DNA of 64,000 nucleotides from Streptomyces sp. DH-12 (GCF_002899455.1 NZ_PPFB01000001.1:1984001-2048000); one strand, 5' to 3'; shown: positions 16,396 through 26,358, numbered from the stretch's first letter. Notes: generated by a model from the letters alone, not told the origin. Translations and numbers: made by a program.

Positions 16396-16534
16396 CAAGA
16401 CCCTGCCCAGGACGGCGGCCCCCTAGTCACCCGATCCGGACACGGACGCGGCACGGTCCGGACGCGCAGGTGTGCGCCGGGTCACACGCCGCCGGGCGCC
16501 GTCCGCGCGCCCCGTCACCGCTTGTCACCGGCTC

Positions 16535-16759
16535 GCCTTCCCGGACCCGGGCAGCGGGTTCCTGGGCGCGCTGGGCGCGTTCGGCTCCGTATGCGCCGTC
16601 ACGCGGATCCCGCTCGCGGTCGGCGAGGGGCTGCTGACCGTGCTGGTGATGCGGCTGCTGGTGCAGTCGAGCAAGGGCGAGCCGACCCGGCTCGGGGTGC
16701 TGGTCACCTCGGTCGCCGGGGGCGAGCGCGCCGGGTCCGCCGGGGCGGTGGTCCGATGA
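16535..16759 (+). pseudogene. cbiM: CbiM/NikM C-terminal remnant
   Basis: Only the last 75 or so residues of a roughly 230-aa energy-coupling-factor membrane component remain: [20 protein letters not shown], then [19 protein letters not shown]. The N-terminal two thirds, including the metal-binding N-terminal His region, are missing, and the upstream sequence is not recognisable. The stop overlaps the start of the cbiN relic (ATGA), preserving the original operon junction. Confidence 0.8.
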
Positions 16760-17433
16760 GCCGCGACGCGAAGATCAACTCCCTGCTTCTGCTGCTCGTC
16801 GCCGGCCTCGCCGTGATCCCGCTGGTGTTCGGGCTCGGGGACCACGAGGAGGAGCCGTTCGCCGGGGCGGACGGCGAGGCGGAGACCGCGGTCACCGAGA
16901 TCGACCCCGACTACGAACCGTGGTTCTCCCCGCTGTACGAACCGCCGGCCGGCGAGACCGAGTCGGCGCTGTCCGCCCTCCGGGCCGCGATCGGCGCGGG
17001 CGTCCTGGCGTACTGCTTCGGGCTGCGGCGCGGACGCCGGCAGGGCGAGGGGCGGGCACTGGCCCCGCCGGGACGCAACGGCAGCGGCAGGACCACGCTG
17101 ATGCGGCTGCTGGGCGGCGGACTGCGGCCGGGGGGCGGGGAGTCGGGACTGGCGGGCCGCGCGGTGCGCCACGGCCGGAAGGGGCTGACGGCGCTGCGCA
17201 CCACCGTGCAGCTGGTGGTGCAGGACCCGGACGACCAGTTGTTCGCCGCGTCCGTGGGGCAGGACGTGTCGTTCGGGCCGCCGAACCTGGGCCCGTCCGA
17301 CGCGGAGGCGCGGGCGCGGGTGGCGGAGGCGCCGGAGGCGCTGGACATCGCCGGGCCCGCCGGCCGGCCCGCGCATCCGCTGTCGTACGGGCGGCGATCG
17401 CGGGGGCGGTCGCCATGCGGCCCCGGGTGCTGA
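16756..17433 (+). pseudogene. cbiN: CbiN joined to a CbiO fragment; CbiQ deleted
   Basis: Residues 1 to about 98 form a complete-looking CbiN/NikN (two membrane segments; DPDYEPWFSPLYEPP in the loop). The frame then runs straight into an ATPase at its P-loop, GRNGSGRTT, where the normal Lys of Walker A is Arg, followed by VQDPDDQLFAASVGQDVSFG. The whole cbiQ gene and the first 30 or so residues of CbiO are missing, so a deletion fused the two. The frame ends soon after LSYG, where the ABC signature should continue. CbiN alone could still be made, but without M, Q and O it would not work. Confidence 0.8.
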
Positions 17434-17828
17434 CCCTGGACGAGCCGACGGCGGGCCTCGGCCCGGACGGACAGGAGCGTCTGCCGGCCACCCTCGGCCG
17501 GCTGCGGGCGAACGGCACGACGGTGGCGACGGCCACGCACGACGTGGACCTCGCCCTGCGCCGGGCCGACGACGCGGCGCCGCTGACCCCGCCGGGCGCG
17601 CACACCGGCCCGGTGGCGAAGGTGCTGTCCCGCCGTGGCCTCCTCACGGCGGCGGGGCTCGGGCTGCCGTGGGGCGTGGCGGCCGGCCTGTTCCCGCGGG
17701 CGCGGGGTCCGGGGGCCGCCGCGGACGTCGGTCCCCGCACCCCGGAGGAGCCGGCGGCGCCGGCCGCCCTGCCGGAGTGCGGGGGCCCGAGCCGGGGTCA
17801 GACGGCCGAGCGGAAGGCGGGCAGGTAG
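17391..17828 (+). pseudogene. cbiO: CbiO C-terminal half, out of frame
   Basis: The ATPase homology resumes in another frame: AAIAGAVAMRPRVLTLDEPT (Walker B) and TVATATHDVDLALRRADD (H-loop). About 10 bases around the signature have been lost, which breaks the reading frame. The 3' end overlaps the convergent esterase gene by 31 bp. Confidence 0.8.
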
Positions 17829-18592
17829 CCGCCCGACTGGCCGACGGCCTTCGGGTGGTAGGAGTTGCCGATCGGGAAGGTGACGCTGTGCAGCCAGGCG
17901 TCGCCCGAGCAGAGCTCGTGGCCGGTGAACTCGTCGACCACGCTGGAGTAGGTGAAGCCGGCGTCGGCCGCGCGCTTCGCGATCACCCCGTTGAGCACGT
18001 CGCCGGCGTTGTTGATCGCGGAGCGCTCGGTCTCGCTGAGGCCGGCGATGCAGCTGCCCGACAGCTTGTAGAAGCGCGGGTAGCCGAGGACGACCACGTG
18101 CGCCTGCGGGGAGCGGGCGCGGATGCCGGAGTACAGCGAGTCGAGCTTGCCCGGGAGGGTGTTGCGCATCTGCGAGACGGCGGTATTGACTCGGGAGACG
18201 CAGGTGGCCTCGCTCTGGAGCACGCAGGTCTGCATGACGTCCGCGAAGCCGACGTCGTTGCCGCCGGCGGTGACGCTGACGAGCGTGGTCGTGGAGGACA
18301 GCGCGCTCAGCTGGGTGCCGGCCACGCTCGTCGTCGTCGCGCCCGAACAGGCGGCGAACTTGAAGGACGCGGGGGCGTTGGCGTTCTTCCACAGCTGCGG
18401 GTAGGCGGCGGTGCTGCGCTTGCAGTCGCCGCTCTCGGAGGTGTAGCTCCCGGCGCCCACCCCGGAGGAGTAGGAGTCGCCGAGTGCCACGTAGTGGTGG
18501 CCGGCGGCCGCGGCAGGGTGTGCCAGGCCGAGGACGGTCGCGGCACCCAGGATCAGGGTGGCGAGCGTTGTTCCCAGTGAACGCTTTGACAC
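17798..18592 (-). CDS. Secreted SGNH/GDSL hydrolase (esterase/lipase)
   Basis: 264-aa exported esterase. The Sec signal peptide covers residues 1-30 (cleavage near AHPAAAA), block I is GDSYSSGVGAG with the nucleophile Ser, block III GGND, and block V has the Asp/His-type region near NSYHP. It has six cysteines in the mature part, expected to form three disulfides as in the Streptomyces rimosus and S. scabies GDSL esterases it resembles. It hydrolyses ester bonds of lipids or aryl esters; the natural substrate is not evident. The gene is monocistronic and converges with the cbiO relic. Confidence 0.92.
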   Translation of the reverse strand: MSKRSLGTTLATLILGAATVLGLAHPAAAAGHHYVALGDSYSSGVGAGSYTSESGDCKRSTAAYPQLWKNANAPASFKFAACSGATTTSVAGTQLSALSSTTTLVSVTAGGNDVGFADVMQTCVLQSEATCVSRVNTAVSQMRNTLPGKLDSLYSGIRARSPQAHVVVLGYPRFYKLSGSCIAGLSETERSAINNAGDVLNGVIAKRAADAGFTYSSVVDEFTGHELCSGDAWLHSVTFPIGNSYHPKAVGQSGGYLPAFRSAV

Positions 18593-18790
18593 GTGTGTCC
18601 GCCCTTCACGACGAGACTCGCGACGGTAGTTGAGGGAGCAACAGGAGTTGTAGCAGGGCGGAATACCACACGGTAACTACCGGTCGAGAAGTCATCCGGA
18701 ATGATCCGAATACTGAGGTGACCGAACCTGCTCCGCGCGTAGACAAACCTCGACTCCGCCGTTTTCAGGTCAATTTCGTGGCGCGAAAAC

Positions 18791-18821
18791 GTGCCGGGCC
18801 GCACGGGGCGCGGCCCGGCAC
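18791..18821 (-). terminator. Strong terminator of the AAA+ ATPase gene
   Basis: Perfect 12-bp stem (GTGCCGGGCCGC / GCGGCCCGGCAC) with a 7-nt loop, 23 bp after the stop of the gene ending at 18845. In the direction of transcription the stem is followed by GTTTTC. Confidence 0.8.
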
Positions 18822-18844
18822 CCAGGCTTCTCGGCAAGGCCGCT

Positions 18845-21800
18845 TCAGCCGTCGCCGTCCTGCCGCGACGGGCCCGCCGGGAGGCGCCGGGGATCGGCCG
18901 CGCGCGTGATCGCCGACTCGACGGCCGCGATGCGGTCGCCGAGCAGGGCGAGGGCGGCCACCGCGCGGGCGAGGGCGTCGTCGCCGGGGCCGCCCAGGGT
19001 GAGGGTGCGGACGTGAGCCGCCTTCACCTCCGCCCAGCGGGCGGCCTGTTCACGCGTGAGCGTGCCGCGCAGTTCGGCGAGCTTCAGCAGGTTCGCCTCG
19101 GCGCCCGTGGTGAGGGTCTGGGCCTCGGCGGTGTAGTGGTCCTCGACGACGGCGGACAGTTCGGCGTCGTTCATGACGGGCTGGATCCGCTGAGCGATCT
19201 TGTTCATGTTGCGGTAGGAGCCCTGGAGCAGGAACGGCGGCTCGGTGCGGGCGTCGTCGGAGCGGGCCGCGGACGCGATGTACGCCGCGTTGACCGCGAG
19301 GACCGTCCGGCGGGCGGTGAGCAGGTGGCGCAACACCGCGAGCACGCGGTCGAGTTCGGTCGGCGCGTACGGGTGGACCAGGCGGTCCGGGCGGGCCGTC
19401 GGGTCGTCCGCGGCGAGCCGGATCAGCAGGTCCAGGTCGGCGCGGTCGCGTCCGGCCAGCGGCGCGAGCACCGGGTTCGCGGTGAGCGCGTTCTCCACGA
19501 AGCTGAGCGCGAAGACGTCCTCCTTGCCGGTGAGGACGTCACCGAGGTTCCACACGTCGGCCCGGTTGGCCAGCATGTCGGGGACCCGGAAGACCTCGCC
19601 GGACTCGGTGTAGGGGTTGCCGGCCATGCACACCGCGAACCGCTTGCCGCGCAGGTCGTAGGTGCGCGGCTCGCCCTGCCACACGCCCTCCACCCGGCGG
19701 GTGGCGTCGCACAGCGGGATGAACTTCTGCAGCAGCTCGGGCGAGGTGTGCTGGATGTCGTCCAGGTACAGCAGGGTGTTGCTGCCCGCCGCCAACGCGA
19801 AGTTGATCTTCTCGACCTCCTGGCGGGCGGTGGCGTTCGGCGCCTGGGCCGGGTCGAGCGAGGTGACGCCGTGGCCGAGCGCCGGGCCGCTGATCCGCAC
19901 CAGGACCAGGCCGAGGCGGTGGGCGACGTACTCCATGAGGGTCGTCTTGCCGTAGCCGGGCGGGGACAGGAGCAGCAGCAGTCCGCCGGTGCCGGTGCGG
20001 GCCGACTCGCCCGTGGTGCCGAGCTGCTTGGCGAGGCTGTCGCCGACCAGCGGCAGGTACACCTCGTCGACCAGCCGGTTGCGCACGAACGACGCCGTCA
20101 CGCGCGGCCGGTGGTCGTCCAGGCGCAGCCGGGCGCGCTCGGCGGTGACGAGCGCCGCGCGGCGCCGCTGGAAGGCGCGGAAGGCGGGCGCCTCACGCGC
20201 CCGGAACGCGTCGGTGCGGGCGAGGAACTCGTCCAGGCGGAGGGTGAGCCTGCGGTCGGCGATGCGCGGGTGGGTGGAGACCAGGCCCTCGACGGTGACG
20301 GTGAGGGGCGCGTCCGACTCGTGACGGGGCACGTCCGGGCACAGCTCGGCGGCCACGGCCTCCGCGAGGTCCCCGGCGTCCCCCTGCTCGCCGGTCGCCT
20401 GCGTGTACGCGGTCAGCCACGCCTCGACGAGCTGACGGCGCGCGGTGAGGCCGGCGAGGGCGGTGAGGTCCTCGTCGTACGCCTCCGGGGCGACCGTGCG
20501 GCGGAACTTGTCGAGCAGGGTGCGGACGCGGGCGCTGATCACGAACCCCTCGGGCCCGGTGGTGAGTTCGTCGAAGAGGTACGCGGCGCACGCCTCCGGG
20601 CGGACGGGCGCGTCCGGGTCCCACTCCCCCACCGCGCGGGCGAGTTCGCCTCGCAGCGCGTCCATCGCGGGCGGGGCTCCGAAGGCGTCCCGCACCCGGG
20701 CCAGCGAGCGGGCGCGACGGGTGAGGTCGGCGCGTTCCTGCTCCGTGGTGCCGTGCGTCCAGAACAGCAGGGCGTGGGCGCGGGCGGCGGAGGGGTGGCG
20801 CAGGGTGCCGGCGCCGTCGTGCAGCGGCAGCAGGGCGGTGAGGAGCGCGGTGGCGTCGTGGTCGTGGACGCCCCGCTCGTATCCCTCGTCGTACGCCTCC
20901 TCGGCGGCCGTGCGGACCAGGGCGGCGAGGTCGTCGGCGCCGGCGAGCGCGTCCGGGCCGTGCTCGTGCAGCAGCCGGGCGGCGAGGTGCTCGGCGCGGC
21001 TGACCTGCGGCGACTCGGACGGCAGGTGCCGGTCCCACAGCGGGCGGGCGGCGAGCAGGGCGGGGTCGGTGACGGGGGCGCGGTAGTCGGTGCCGGTGAG
21101 GGCGAGGGCGAGTCCGTCCTCGTGCGGGACGACGGTGAGGTCGAAGGGATGGGTGGAGACGGCGAAGCGGTGCGCGCCCAGGCGGAGGGTGCGGCCGCCG
21201 TCGGCGTACAGGTCGGTGCGGTCGCGCAGGGCGCGGGCGGCCTCCTCGCGGGCCGAGCGCAGCCTGCCGTCGAGTTCCTCGGCGCGCACCCGGTCGCCGA
21301 GGGCGCGCAGGTCGTCGGCGCTGCGGCGGACCTTGGCGACCAGCGGGTCGGAGGCGAAGTAGGTGCTCACCGCGTCGGCGTCGGGGAGCGCGGCGCTGCG
21401 GCGGACGATCGTCTCCAGCACCCGTCCGGCGGCGGAGGCGAGCTGTCCGGCGCGGCGGGCGCGGGCGTCGGTGAGGCTCTGCTTGCGGGCGGCGAACGCG
21501 TCGTGGATCTCGGTGCGCCGGCCGGCGAGTTCACCGAGGACGTCGTCGAACTCGGCGAACCGCGACTCCACTTCCTCGAGCTGGGCGAGGACCCGGGCGA
21601 GCTGGTCGTCGCAGGCCTCGGGGTCGTCGGCCGCGGCGAGGGCGCCGGTGACGGTCTGCCCGAGCAGGGTCAGCTCGGCGGCGAGACCGGCGCGCGCCTC
21701 GCGGTCGAGGAGGCTCCGGCGGCGGGCGTCGAGCGTGGCGCGGGCGCGGTTGACGCCGCCGAGGGCGTCGGCGACGCGCTCCAGGACGCCGGTGCGGACG

Positions 21801-23800
21801 GTGGCGTCGGCGATGTCGAGCCCGGCGACCACCTCGGTCACCGTGCGCAGCCCGTCCGCGAGTTCGTCGAGGCGGGCGGCGAGCGGGGCGGCCTGGGCGG
21901 TGGTGGTGACCGCCTCGATGTCGGCGTGCAGCCGCTCCAGGCCGGCGTGGTGGGCGGCGAAGGCGTCCGCGCGGGCCAGGAAGGCGACGGCGCGCTGCCC
22001 GAAGGAGGCGAGGTCGTCGTCGGTCTCGGCGGCCAGCGCGTCGATCCGCCCGTGGTCCGCGTACCGCATCTCCTTCAGGGTCAGCAGGTGGCCCTGGGCC
22101 TGGCGGAGTTCGGTGAGGCCGCGGACCCAGACGGCGGCCTCGCGGGGCTGTTCGCCGCGCAGCCGGCGCACCACGGACGCGATCCGCCCGGCCGCCTCGT
22201 CGAGCGCCTCGGTGGCCCGGCGGGTGAGGTCGGTGACCGTCTCGAACTCGGCGAGCACCTGCTCGGCGGTGGTGCGCACCTCCTCCAGCGGGGTGCGCAG
22301 GTCGCCGACCTCGGGGTCGCCCAGCCAGTGGTGGGTGTCCAGGGCGCGCACGCAGGCGGCGGCCAGGGTGGCGTAGATCCCGGCGGTGGGGGTGGTCTCG
22401 GCGGCGGCGCGGGCCAGTGACAGGCAGTCGGAGACGCCGCGCACCAGGTCGGCGTTGCCCACCCGGGCCAGCGGCCCCTCCCCCACGGGCCGCGCGGCGG
22501 CGCGGGCGTCGGACAGGTACGGCGTGTCCCACAGCTGCACCGGGTGCACGCGGGCGGGTTCGTCGCCCTCGGGGCGCAGCAGGGTGAGGCGACCGTCGTC
22601 GAAGAGGGCCCAACCGTGGCAGGCCATCGGGGTGGCGACGGCCTCGCGGATCTGGTTGTAGGAGAGCAGCAGGGCACGTCCGCGTGCGGGCGCGTGGAAG
22701 GCGTAGAGCACGTCCTCGCCGTACGGGGAGCGCACCTCGCGCTCGAACTCCATGCCGTCGGTGTCGAGGTCGTAGGTCTTGTGGCCTCCGGCGGCGAGGC
22801 AGTAGCCGCCGGGGAAGACGATGCCCTGGTCCTCGGGCAGCCGGCGGCAGCCCTGTCCGATGCCGTCGAGGCGGACGACGGTGCGGGTGAGGGTGTGGAA
22901 GACCAGGTGGCGGGGGGCGGTCTCCTTGTACGGGAGGATCCGCAGCAGGATCAGCGGGCCGACGCGGGCGTGGGCGATGTCGGCGTCGGCGAGGGACTGC
23001 AGGGGCTCGTCGACGGGCTCGCTGTGGATGCCGTCGGGGGTGCCGGTGTCGTTCTCCGCCTTGATCGTGAGGGTGCCGCCGAGGGTGTCGACGAACACCT
23101 CGCCCCGCACGGAGACGTGCGGGTGGCGGCCGAGGACGTGGTCCTCGCGGGTGGCGGGCGTCCACTCGACGTCGGCGGGCGGGACGCGCGCGTGGTCGCG
23201 GTCGCCGCGGGCGTCGAGGAACTCGGCGCGGCCGTCCTCGGACACCGACCACCGCAGGACGCGGATGTCGCCGGCCTTCTCGCCGGTCTGGAAGACGGCG
23301 AGCAGCCTGCCCTCGACGCGGCGCAGCCGCAGCAGGCGGGCCTGCCGGTAGTAGCGGTGCAGGGCCGCGAACTCCCGTACGAAAGCGGGGTCGTCGAGCA
23401 GGCCGGGCACGGCGTCGTCGGGCAGCCGGTCGAGGCCGCGGTCGTGGAGCGCGAGGACGTCGCCGACGGCGGTGTCCCGCTCCGGGCGGGGCCGGGTCTC
23501 GTAGCCGAGGAGCAGCACGTCACCGACGGCGACGATGTCGCGGGGCACGGCGGTGCGCTCGGTGCGCAGCCGCTCGGCGCCGGTGAGGCGCAGCTCGGGA
23601 GCGCCGAACTCCTCGGCCCGGCGCCGGTTCAGCGCCTCGGCGCGGCGGGCGAGTTCGCGGGCGCGGTCGGTGAGGCGGTCGCGCAGCACCTGGTAGGCGC
23701 CGCCGTCGACCGCCGGGCCGGCGGCGGACGCGTCCGGGGCGGCGCCGGCCGGACCGGGGCGGGCGCTGTCGTGGGTGGGCTCGTGGGTGCCGGTGGTCAT
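18845..23800 (-). CDS. Giant AAA+ ATPase ('DNA repair ATPase' family), flotillin partner
   Basis: 1651-aa protein. The N-terminal half (about 1-480) is beta-rich and repetitive, resembling a propeller-like scaffold. The middle (about 480-900) is long helix and coiled coil, and the C-terminal AAA+ module has Walker A SPPGYGKTT (about 1278-1287), Walker B TLLYLDDI (about 1342-1349) and a sensor-like AVCMAGNPYTESG. No nuclease or helicase motif is visible, so the database label 'DNA repair ATPase' is not supported by anything seen here. It follows a flotillin gene by 68 bp on the same strand and ends at a strong terminator, so the two form an operon. A remodelling ATPase acting on a membrane flotillin scaffold is a reasonable guess. 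Confidence 0.85.
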   Translation of the reverse strand: MTTGTHEPTHDSARPGPAGAAPDASAAGPAVDGGAYQVLRDRLTDRARELARRAEALNRRRAEEFGAPELRLTGAERLRTERTAVPRDIVAVGDVLLLGYETRPRPERDTAVGDVLALHDRGLDRLPDDAVPGLLDDPAFVREFAALHRYYRQARLLRLRRVEGRLLAVFQTGEKAGDIRVLRWSVSEDGRAEFLDARGDRDHARVPPADVEWTPATREDHVLGRHPHVSVRGEVFVDTLGGTLTIKAENDTGTPDGIHSEPVDEPLQSLADADIAHARVGPLILLRILPYKETAPRHLVFHTLTRTVVRLDGIGQGCRRLPEDQGIVFPGGYCLAAGGHKTYDLDTDGMEFEREVRSPYGEDVLYAFHAPARGRALLLSYNQIREAVATPMACHGWALFDDGRLTLLRPEGDEPARVHPVQLWDTPYLSDARAAARPVGEGPLARVGNADLVRGVSDCLSLARAAAETTPTAGIYATLAAACVRALDTHHWLGDPEVGDLRTPLEEVRTTAEQVLAEFETVTDLTRRATEALDEAAGRIASVVRRLRGEQPREAAVWVRGLTELRQAQGHLLTLKEMRYADHGRIDALAAETDDDLASFGQRAVAFLARADAFAAHHAGLERLHADIEAVTTTAQAAPLAARLDELADGLRTVTEVVAGLDIADATVRTGVLERVADALGGVNRARATLDARRRSLLDREARAGLAAELTLLGQTVTGALAAADDPEACDDQLARVLAQLEEVESRFAEFDDVLGELAGRRTEIHDAFAARKQSLTDARARRAGQLASAAGRVLETIVRRSAALPDADAVSTYFASDPLVAKVRRSADDLRALGDRVRAEELDGRLRSAREEAARALRDRTDLYADGGRTLRLGAHRFAVSTHPFDLTVVPHEDGLALALTGTDYRAPVTDPALLAARPLWDRHLPSESPQVSRAEHLAARLLHEHGPDALAGADDLAALVRTAAEEAYDEGYERGVHDHDATALLTALLPLHDGAGTLRHPSAARAHALLFWTHGTTEQERADLTRRARSLARVRDAFGAPPAMDALRGELARAVGEWDPDAPVRPEACAAYLFDELTTGPEGFVISARVRTLLDKFRRTVAPEAYDEDLTALAGLTARRQLVEAWLTAYTQATGEQGDAGDLAEAVAAELCPDVPRHESDAPLTVTVEGLVSTHPRIADRRLTLRLDEFLARTDAFRAREAPAFRAFQRRRAALVTAERARLRLDDHRPRVTASFVRNRLVDEVYLPLVGDSLAKQLGTTGESARTGTGGLLLLLSPPGYGKTTLMEYVAHRLGLVLVRISGPALGHGVTSLDPAQAPNATARQEVEKINFALAAGSNTLLYLDDIQHTSPELLQKFIPLCDATRRVEGVWQGEPRTYDLRGKRFAVCMAGNPYTESGEVFRVPDMLANRADVWNLGDVLTGKEDVFALSFVENALTANPVLAPLAGRDRADLDLLIRLAADDPTARPDRLVHPYAPTELDRVLAVLRHLLTARRTVLAVNAAYIASAARSDDARTEPPFLLQGSYRNMNKIAQRIQPVMNDAELSAVVEDHYTAEAQTLTTGAEANLLKLAELRGTLTREQAARWAEVKAAHVRTLTLGGPGDDALARAVAALALLGDRIAAVESAITRAADPRRLPAGPSRQDGDG

Positions 23801-23868
23801 GGCTGCCTCTCGGGAAGCCCGGCCGGGAGCCGCCGTCCCCTGTGCGGCGGCTCCCGGCCGGGTGGTGG

Positions 23869-25914
23869 TCAGGCCCTGGTGCGACCGTTCGGCACGGCCA
23901 GCGGCGTGTCCGCCAGGCCCAGCTCACCCGCCTTGTCGAGCAGTTGCTTGAACTGCCCGGTGTGCTCGCCGCCCTGCTGCATCAGCTTCATCAGCAGGGC
24001 GGACACCGTGAGGTTCCGCACGTCGGAGGTGGTCACGGAGCCGAGGATCCGGCTCAGGTCGTCGGTGAAGCTCGCGGAGCCGTCCAGCCAGGGTCCGGCG
24101 AGGGCCTGGGCGGTCTCGGAGTGCTGGACGAAGCCGTCCACGCCCTTGCCGAGCGCGATGGACGACACCAGGCGGTCGAAGAAGACCGAGTCGCCGCCGA
24201 CGATGTTGATGTCCGCGTTCTCCAGGCCGGTGGCGAGCACGGTGGCCTGGGCCTCCGCGACCTGCCGCTGCACGTCCAGACCGGCGAGCCGGACGTCCTT
24301 CTCCGCCTCCAGCCGCAGCCGGTACTCCTCGTGACCGCGGGACGCCTCGTCGAGCGCGGCCATCGCCGCCGCCTTCTCGGTGAGGCCGGCCGCCTCGGCG
24401 CGCAGCCTGCCCGAGACGGCCTCCGCCTCGGCGACCGCCTTGGCCCGGGCGCCCTCGGCCTCCGCGCGCAGCCGGGCCTCGGTGGCCCCGGCCTCGGCAC
24501 GGCCCGCCTTCTCGATGACCTCGGCCTCCTTGTCACGCACCTGGACGGCGGCGAGACCCTCGGCGGCGGACTCGGCCTGAACACCCTCCGCGAGCCGCAG
24601 CTTGGCCTTGGCGTCCAGGTCGGCCGTCTTCAACCGGGCCTCGGCCAGGGTGAGTTCCTCGGCGGCGCGGTGCGCGGCGGCCTGCTCGGCGGCCTCGGCT
24701 GCCTTGATGTCCTTGACCAGCTTCTCCTGGGCCTCGGCCTCCGCGGCGATGATCACGGCCTGGCGCTGCCGCTCCGCCTCCTCGACGGCCCGCAGCTTCT
24801 TGATGGACTCCTCCTGCTCGGCGACCGTACGGTCCACCGCCACGCGCTCGCGGATGACCTCGGCGATCTCCCGCTTCTCCGCCTCGACCTCCTTCTCCGC
24901 GGCGATCCGGGTCAGTTCGGTCTCCCGCTCACGGGCGATGACCTCCAGCAGGCGGTCCTTCTCGATGCGCTCGCTCTCCACGGCGATGACCCGCTCGCGG
25001 TTCTTCGCGGCGACGGCGACCTCACGGGCCTGGTTCTCCCGCTGCACGCCGAGCTGTTCCTCGGTGCGCAGGAAGGCGCTCTGCGCCCGCAGCCGTTCCT
25101 CCTCGACGACCCGCGCGGTCTCCGCCTCCTCGCGGGCGCGCACGGTCTCGATCTCCCGCCTCTGCTTGATCTCCGCGTCGGCCTGCCGGCGCTGCAGCTC
25201 CAGGATCGCCTCGCGCGCGTCGACGTCCTGCCGGGTGATCTCCTTCTCCTCGTTGCGCTGCGCCTCGTTGGTGCGGACGTGCTCCACCGCGGTCAGCTCG
25301 GTGATCTTGCGGATGCCCTGCGCGTCGAGGACGTTGCCCGGGTCGAGCTGGGTGAGCGGCGTCTGCTCCAGGTAGTCGATCGCGGCGTCCTCGAGGTGGT
25401 AGCCGTTCAGGTCGACGCCGATGACCTCGATGATGCGGTACCGCAGTTCCTCGCGCTTGGTGTAGAGGTCGGTGAAGTCCATCTGCTTGCCGACGGTCTT
25501 CAGCGCCTCGGAGAACTTGGCGTGGAACAGCTCCTGGAGCGTGTTGCGGTCACTGGCGCGGGCGGTGCCGACGGCCTGGGCGACCTTGATGACGTCCTCG
25601 ACGGTCTTGTTGACCTTGACGAAGAACGTGATGCGGATGTCCGCCCGGATGTTGTCCCGGCAGATCAGTCCTTCCTTGCCGGCCCGGGTGATCTCGATGG
25701 TCTTCACCGAGATGTCCATCACCTCGGCCTTGTGCAGCACGGGCAGCACGACCGAGCCGGTGAAGGTCACGTCGACCTTGCGGAGCTTGGAGACGATCAG
25801 CGCCTTGCCCTGTTCCACCTTGCGGAACAATTTGGTGACGAGCAGCAGACCGATGAGCACGAGCAACAGGGCGGCGCCGACGAGTACGGCGATGCCCACG
25901 GTGGCGGCATCCAT
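23869..25914 (-). CDS. Flotillin-like SPFH-domain membrane scaffold protein
   Basis: 681-aa protein starting at ATG 25914, preceded by AAGGA. One N-terminal membrane segment (about residues 6-27, GIAVLVGAALLLVLIGLLLV) is followed by the SPFH/band-7 domain (about 30-215) and a very long charged coiled coil (about 215-590) rich in Ala, Glu and Arg heptads. A globular tail contains VGGDSVFFDRLVSS. Flotillins oligomerise at membranes to form microdomains. It is the first gene of the operon with the giant AAA+ ATPase. An in-frame extension up to 25989 has no good ribosome site. Confidence 0.92.
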   Translation of the reverse strand: MDAATVGIAVLVGAALLLVLIGLLLVTKLFRKVEQGKALIVSKLRKVDVTFTGSVVLPVLHKAEVMDISVKTIEITRAGKEGLICRDNIRADIRITFFVKVNKTVEDVIKVAQAVGTARASDRNTLQELFHAKFSEALKTVGKQMDFTDLYTKREELRYRIIEVIGVDLNGYHLEDAAIDYLEQTPLTQLDPGNVLDAQGIRKITELTAVEHVRTNEAQRNEEKEITRQDVDAREAILELQRRQADAEIKQRREIETVRAREEAETARVVEEERLRAQSAFLRTEEQLGVQRENQAREVAVAAKNRERVIAVESERIEKDRLLEVIARERETELTRIAAEKEVEAEKREIAEVIRERVAVDRTVAEQEESIKKLRAVEEAERQRQAVIIAAEAEAQEKLVKDIKAAEAAEQAAAHRAAEELTLAEARLKTADLDAKAKLRLAEGVQAESAAEGLAAVQVRDKEAEVIEKAGRAEAGATEARLRAEAEGARAKAVAEAEAVSGRLRAEAAGLTEKAAAMAALDEASRGHEEYRLRLEAEKDVRLAGLDVQRQVAEAQATVLATGLENADINIVGGDSVFFDRLVSSIALGKGVDGFVQHSETAQALAGPWLDGSASFTDDLSRILGSVTTSDVRNLTVSALLMKLMQQGGEHTGQFKQLLDKAGELGLADTPLAVPNGRTRA

Positions 25915-26047
25915 GGGACACGTCCTTCTGGGCTGACTTACGGGCGGAAGCCGGATGGGTGACGGCGCCTCGCGGGCGGGGCGCCTCAAGGGTGTGAGGC
26001 CTCGCGTGCGGGCGAGGCGGTGTCGTCAGGCGGTGGAGGAGACGGCG

Positions 26048-26239
26048 TCAGCCGTCCGCGCGGTTTCGCGCCGGGCGCGGACGGTTGCCTTCCGCGCGGG
26101 GGCGTACCGCACCGTCCCGGTCCGCACCGCGCGTGCGCGGGGACCGGGACGGCCAGGGTTCGTCGGGGGCGGTGCGGTGCAGCGGCCCCGTGCGACGGGG
26201 GGCGGCCAGGCCGTCGGCGCCCTTCACGAAGCCGTGCAT
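26048..26239 (-). CDS. Candidate small protein, 63 aa, upstream of flotillin
   Basis: Begins MHGFVKGADGLAAPRR at ATG 26239 with a strong purine-rich site (GAGAGGGGGG) about 6-7 bp upstream. The rest is Arg/Pro-rich and low in information, typical of a non-coding GC-rich frame, so only the start region argues for it. If real, it would lead the flotillin operon. Confidence 0.25.
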   Translation of the reverse strand: MHGFVKGADGLAAPRRTGPLHRTAPDEPWPSRSPRTRGADRDGAVRPRAEGNRPRPARNRADG

Positions 26240-26358
26240 GTCCGCCCCCCTCTCGTGCGACGTCTTTCCGTACAGCGGCCGATGCCACAGCCGCCGATGT
26301 CGTGACGGCCGATGCCGTCGGGCAGCACCGCTCCCCTCCGGGTTCCGGCACGGACACC

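Noticed and set aside
16390..16755. Intact new gene spanning the cbiM/cbiN junction
   Set aside because: The reading frame has cbiN homology only from 16756; upstream it is the out-of-frame shadow of the cbiM remnant.
18791..22420. 1209-codon plus-strand frame opposite the AAA+ ATPase
   Set aside because: Gly/Val/Arg-rich shadow without motifs; the opposite strand has AAA+ Walker motifs.
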